DNA from: Bacteroidales bacterium
GTDB lineage: Bacteria > Bacteroidota > Bacteroidia > Bacteroidales > NBLH01
DNA: 6,309 nucleotides
NCBI GenBank assembly: GCA_027083715.1
Contig: JALWNR010000176.1
Coordinates: 1 to 6,309, forward strand
Reading direction: 5' to 3'
The translations under genes and the position numbers were made by a program. Below the pieces are notes generated by a model. That model was not told the DNA's origin and did not search any database. It worked only from the letters and a program-made list of their open reading frames with translations. This document shows, in pieces, positions 3,255 to 6,309 of this stretch (positions within the stretch are counted from its first letter, which is position 1; every line of letters starts with the position of its first letter).

Positions 3255-6191
3255 ATGAAAAAACAATTCTTACTCATTCTCCTATTTTCTTTATTTTCTT
3301 ATCAAATATTTGCACAAAAAACAGGTTGTGTATCAGGTGATTGCGATAATGGTTATGGTACATGGGTTTTTCAAAGCGGTGAAAAATATACCGGTTATTG
3401 GGAAAATATGAAGCGTAATGGTAAAGGAACCAATTACTATGTAAACGGTTCTATTTATGAAGGAGATTGGAAAGATGATAAAAAAGATGGTTACGGTACT
3501 TATTATTATAAGCCGGAGTCTGAATATGACAAATATGTAGGTTTTTGGGTAATGGATAAAATGCAGGGAAAAGGAACCTTTGTTTATCGTGATGGAACTA
3601 CATATATTGGTGATTTTGATAATGGTTATTTTCATGGGCATGGAGTACTTTATAAGACTGATGGTAGTGTGCAAGCGGGAAAATTTGATAAAGATGTTTA
3701 TCAAGGAACCTTGTATTCATCAAATTGTATTTCAGGTAATTGTGAAGATGGCTACGGTACATATATTTGGGGAGATGAAACCAAATGGGCAGGTGATAAA
3801 TATACCGGTGATTGGAAAAACGGATTACGTGACGGTTTTGGTACTTATTTTTACAATGACGGCTCAAAATATATCGGACAGTATAGTAAAGGCAATATGA
3901 CAGGACAAGGAACCTATTACTGGGCTACTGGTGATAAATATGTGGGTGAGTGGTTAAATGGGAAAATGAATGGTAACGGAACTTATTTTTATGCTAACGG
4001 TACTATTGAAAAAGGAAAATGGACTAACGGCACGTTTAAGGGGGCTGATGATATTTATACAGGTTGTATATCAGGCGATTGTGATAATGGATATGGTGTT
4101 TATATTTGGGAGTCGGGTGAGAAATATGAAGGGAATTGGAAATATAGTCGTAGAAACGGGCAAGGAACAAATTATTTTGTGTCAGGCTTTGTATATGAAG
4201 GCGAATGGATTGATGATTTAAGAAGTGGTTATGGTGTGCTTACTTTTAATGCCGATTCTAAATTTGATAAATTCTCCGGACAATGGTCAAATGATAAGGT
4301 AAACGGTTATGGTACTTTACTTTACAAAAGCGGACAAAAATATGTAGGAGATTTTAAAGACAATATGTTCGACGGACAAGGTACTATGTATTATACCGAT
4401 GGAAGTATTGAATCAGGTAAGTGGGCACAAGATAAATTTGTAGGTGCCAGTAACATAAGTAATGCTACAACTGGCTGTATAAGTGGAAACTGCGAAAGTG
4501 GATACGGAATTTATGTATTCAGCAGTGGTGAAAAATATGAAGGCTTTTGGGACAAGGGAAAACGTAACGGACAAGGTACTAATATTTGGGAAGATGGAGC
4601 CAAATATTCAGGTGAGTGGAAAGACGATGTTATGCACGGTACCGGAACATATACTTATGAATCAACATCGCAATATGATTATTACAACGGTAATTATGTA
4701 ATGGGGGAAATGACCGGACAAGGTACTTTTGTGTATAAAGACGGTAAAAAATATGTAGGTTCGTTTGAAAATGGACTTTTCCACGGTGAAGGAACCATGT
4801 ATTATCCTAATGGACGTGTTGAAGCAGGGATATGGGAAAATGATAAATATGTTGGTAAATCTAAAAATAATTATGGATGTATTTCGGGTAACTGTCAAGA
4901 CGGATATGGTACTTATACTTTTGAAAATGGTGCAAAATATGTAGGTAATTTTAGTGGAGGAATGTTTAATGGGCAAGGAACTTACTATTTTGAAAACAGT
5001 GATAAGTACATGGGGAATTATAAAGACAATAAGCGAAATGGGCAGGGTACTTATATTTGGTACAGTGGTGATAAGTATGTTGGAGAATGGCAAGAGGATG
5101 ATTACAATGGTATTGGTACTATGTATTATGCTAACGGAACATCAAAAACAGGTATCTGGAAAAATAATGAATATGTTGGACCTGTTGAAGAAATGGGCAC
5201 AAAACCTAGTGTGAATTGGTTATCTCCGGAGTATTATAATTCATCATCAGTAGTAGATAATTACAAAGTAAAACTTTGTATCGAATCGGATAGTCCTATA
5301 AAAAACACTCAAATATATGTAAATAATGTAGCACAATTAGATGAGCAAAGTAGAGGGTATAATGTTGTCAGCTCATCTTGTGATTATACTATTGAGCGAA
5401 CAATTCAACTTCAAAAAGGAGAGAATAAATTAAAAGTAGTTGTAGAAAACCAGTACGGAAAAACCACTTCAGAAATAAGAACAATTATTTATGAGAGTAG
5501 TTCGGGTGAAAAGCAGTCGCGTATTGCGCTAATTATGGGAAACAGCGATTACAGTATTTCTCCTTTGCGAAACCCTGTAAATGATGCTAATGCCATTGCC
5601 AATAAATTAAAAGCATTGGGTTTTGAAGTTATGCTTATTACAAATAGCACACAAAATGAAATGAAAAAAGCATTTAGAGATTTTGGCGAAAAATTGGCAA
5701 AAAGTAAAGGTGTGGGTATGTTTTTTTATGCCGGACACGGAATACAAATGAACGGTGAAAATTACTTAGTGCCGGTTGATGCCCGAATTGAAAAAGAGCA
5801 AGATGTTGAACTGGAATCGGTTAATTTGAAACGTATTTTAGGAGAGATGGATTATGCTGGTAATGCTTTGAATATTATAGTTTTAGATGCCTGTCGTAAT
5901 AATCCTTTTGCTCGTAGTTTCCGTTCAAGTGGTAGTAATGGTTTGGCATCAACCAATGCGCCTTTCGGAACTTTTATTGCTTATGCAACAGCACCGGGTT
6001 CGGTAGCGGCAGATGGAAGCGGAAATAATGGTTTATACACGCAAGAGCTACTTAAGGCATTAGACAAAAAGGGCTTAACAATAGAGAATGTATTTAAAGA
6101 AGTGCGCCGAAATGTTTATAAAATATCACAGGGAAAACAAGTCCCTTGGGACAATTCATCAATTTGGAATGATTTTTATTTTAATAAATAG
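3255..6191 (+). CDS. Secreted MORN-repeat protein with C-terminal caspase-like (peptidase C14) domain
   Basis: This is a 978-residue exported protein. A signal peptide covers residues 1-20 (KK, a hydrophobic FLLILLFSLFSY core, then a FA|Q cleavage site). Residues 24-644 are MORN repeats in five modules, each opening with a C-[IV]-S-G-[ND]-C motif. Residues about 649-747 look like a beta-sandwich linker (PSVNWLSP..., KVKLCIES, KLKVVVENQYG). Residues about 754-970 are a caspase p20-like domain: RIALIMGNSDY (756-766), the His motif YAGHG (H828), and the Cys motif LDACRNNPF (C880), then FIAYATAPG (908-915). Both catalytic residues are present, so an active cysteine peptidase is likely. Metacaspase-type C14 enzymes usually cut after Arg or Lys, but specificity cannot be read here. 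MORN repeats often bind lipid or other proteins, so the array may anchor or scaffold the peptidase in the periplasm or on the surface. No transmembrane helix, lipobox or type IX sorting domain is seen. Neither flanking gene explains its role. ATG 3255 is fixed by the signal peptide. Confidence 0.93.
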   Translation: MKKQFLLILLFSLFSYQIFAQKTGCVSGDCDNGYGTWVFQSGEKYTGYWENMKRNGKGTNYYVNGSIYEGDWKDDKKDGYGTYYYKPESEYDKYVGFWVMDKMQGKGTFVYRDGTTYIGDFDNGYFHGHGVLYKTDGSVQAGKFDKDVYQGTLYSSNCISGNCEDGYGTYIWGDETKWAGDKYTGDWKNGLRDGFGTYFYNDGSKYIGQYSKGNMTGQGTYYWATGDKYVGEWLNGKMNGNGTYFYANGTIEKGKWTNGTFKGADDIYTGCISGDCDNGYGVYIWESGEKYEGNWKYSRRNGQGTNYFVSGFVYEGEWIDDLRSGYGVLTFNADSKFDKFSGQWSNDKVNGYGTLLYKSGQKYVGDFKDNMFDGQGTMYYTDGSIESGKWAQDKFVGASNISNATTGCISGNCESGYGIYVFSSGEKYEGFWDKGKRNGQGTNIWEDGAKYSGEWKDDVMHGTGTYTYESTSQYDYYNGNYVMGEMTGQGTFVYKDGKKYVGSFENGLFHGEGTMYYPNGRVEAGIWENDKYVGKSKNNYGCISGNCQDGYGTYTFENGAKYVGNFSGGMFNGQGTYYFENSDKYMGNYKDNKRNGQGTYIWYSGDKYVGEWQEDDYNGIGTMYYANGTSKTGIWKNNEYVGPVEEMGTKPSVNWLSPEYYNSSSVVDNYKVKLCIESDSPIKNTQIYVNNVAQLDEQSRGYNVVSSSCDYTIERTIQLQKGENKLKVVVENQYGKTTSEIRTIIYESSSGEKQSRIALIMGNSDYSISPLRNPVNDANAIANKLKALGFEVMLITNSTQNEMKKAFRDFGEKLAKSKGVGMFFYAGHGIQMNGENYLVPVDARIEKEQDVELESVNLKRILGEMDYAGNALNIIVLDACRNNPFARSFRSSGSNGLASTNAPFGTFIAYATAPGSVAADGSGNNGLYTQELLKALDKKGLTIENVFKEVRRNVYKISQGKQVPWDNSSIWNDFYFNK
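3324..5186 (+). repeat. Five MORN modules in an A-B-A-A-B order (coding repeats)
   Basis: The modules cover residues 24-156, 157-269, 270-406, 407-540 and 541-644. Each starts with a Cys-motif half-repeat (…SG[ND]C…GYG), continues with 23-residue MORN repeats of the pattern [KY]YxGxWxxxxxxGxGTxxYxxG, and ends in a degenerate repeat without the second GxG (for example SVQAGKF, SIESGKW, RVEAGIW). Modules 1, 3 and 4 (type A) have four full repeats, one of them 27 residues long with an acidic/Ser-Tyr insert (PESEYD, ADSKFD, STSQYD). Modules 2 and 5 (type B) have three full repeats and lack that insert. Codon choice differs between copies, so the duplication is old. In total I count about 18 full and 5 degenerate repeats plus the 5 leading half-repeats. 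Confidence 0.85.
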
Positions 6192-6202
6192 ATTTTTTCA
6201 GT

Positions 6203-6241
6203 AAAAAAACTCCGGCACTTTTTACATACCGGAGTTTTTTT
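6203..6241. terminator. Strong rho-independent, probably bidirectional terminator
   Basis: AAAAAAACTCCGG (6203-6215) is perfectly complementary to CCGGAGTTTTTTT (6229-6241), with a 13-base loop. The GC-rich core CTCCGG/CCGGAG is flanked by A7 and T7, so it can act on transcripts from either side. It sits 11 bases after the stop of the MORN-caspase gene. Confidence 0.92.
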
Positions 6242-6266
6242 ATAGAATGATTTTTTCTAAAATTAT

Positions 6267-6309
6267 TTATACGAAACCGCTTAAATATTTTGTAAGAGTA
6301 TCCCGATTT
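6267..6309 (-). CDS. Possible 3' end of a convergent gene (partial, 13 codons)
   Basis: On the minus strand one frame entering from the right edge reads N-R-D-T-L-T-K-Y-L-S-G-F-V and stops at TAA (6269-6267). The composition is protein-like, and the position just beyond a two-way terminator is where a convergent gene would end. Thirteen codons cannot establish a gene or name its product. Another minus-strand frame is also open here, though it runs on into the terminator stem. Confidence 0.3.
   Translation of the reverse strand, partial: NRDTLTKYLSGFV

Noticed and set aside
4662..5093. 143-codon open frame on the minus strand, and similar frames at 3333-3704 (-) and 3580-3900 (+)
   Set aside because: They lie inside the MORN array. 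The Gly/Tyr/Asp-rich repeat codons generate long open frames of repetitive, Ile/Thr- or Met-rich composition on the other frames.
3324..5186. CRISPR-like or satellite DNA repeat
   Set aside because: The periodicity is in the protein (23-residue MORN units). At DNA level the copies differ widely and no identical repeat-spacer pattern is seen.
3255..6191. Anti-phage defence protease (caspase effector)
   Set aside because: The protein has a clear signal peptide, and no gasdermin, nuclease, NLR or CRISPR partner is encoded nearby. A cytoplasmic suicide role is not supported.

Overview
The window looks like chromosomal DNA from a member of the Bacteroidota. It is AT-rich. The genes lack clear Shine-Dalgarno sequences and have A-rich leaders instead. 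Two exported proteins show the signal-peptide boundary 'FA|Q' that is typical of the phylum. The protein families (SnoaL-like NTF2 protein, AmgK-type kinase joined to a RapZ C-terminal domain, secreted MORN/caspase protein) also fit. I see no mobile element, CRISPR array, rRNA or tRNA.

Layout, left to right. (1) Positions 1-434 hold the 3' part of a small exported SnoaL/NTF2-like protein whose start lies outside the window; a short hairpin with a T-tract (449-481) follows it. (2) Positions 515-1951 encode a two-domain protein: an AmgK-like anomeric amino-sugar kinase fused to the C-terminal domain of RapZ, the module that senses glucosamine-6-phosphate in E. coli. (3) Positions 2137-2871 encode a MurU-like sugar-1-phosphate nucleotidyltransferase. 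(4) A 383-base non-coding stretch (2872-3254) holds several inverted repeats and a possible promoter. (5) Positions 3255-6191 encode a 978-residue exported protein made of five MORN-repeat modules, a probable beta-sandwich segment and a C-terminal caspase-like (C14) peptidase domain with an intact His/Cys pair. (6) A strong, probably bidirectional terminator (6203-6241) ends that gene, and a convergent gene may end just beyond it.

Genes 2 and 3 make biochemical sense together. AmgK makes MurNAc-1-phosphate (or GlcNAc-1-phosphate) and MurU turns the former into UDP-MurNAc, which is a peptidoglycan-salvage shortcut. The fused RapZ-type sensor suggests that the kinase step is tied to amino-sugar metabolite levels, a link I infer from domain content and have not seen demonstrated. 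The MORN-caspase gene appears to be an independent transcription unit. The two most interesting items are the kinase-RapZ_C fusion and the modular A-B-A-A-B architecture of the MORN-caspase protein.
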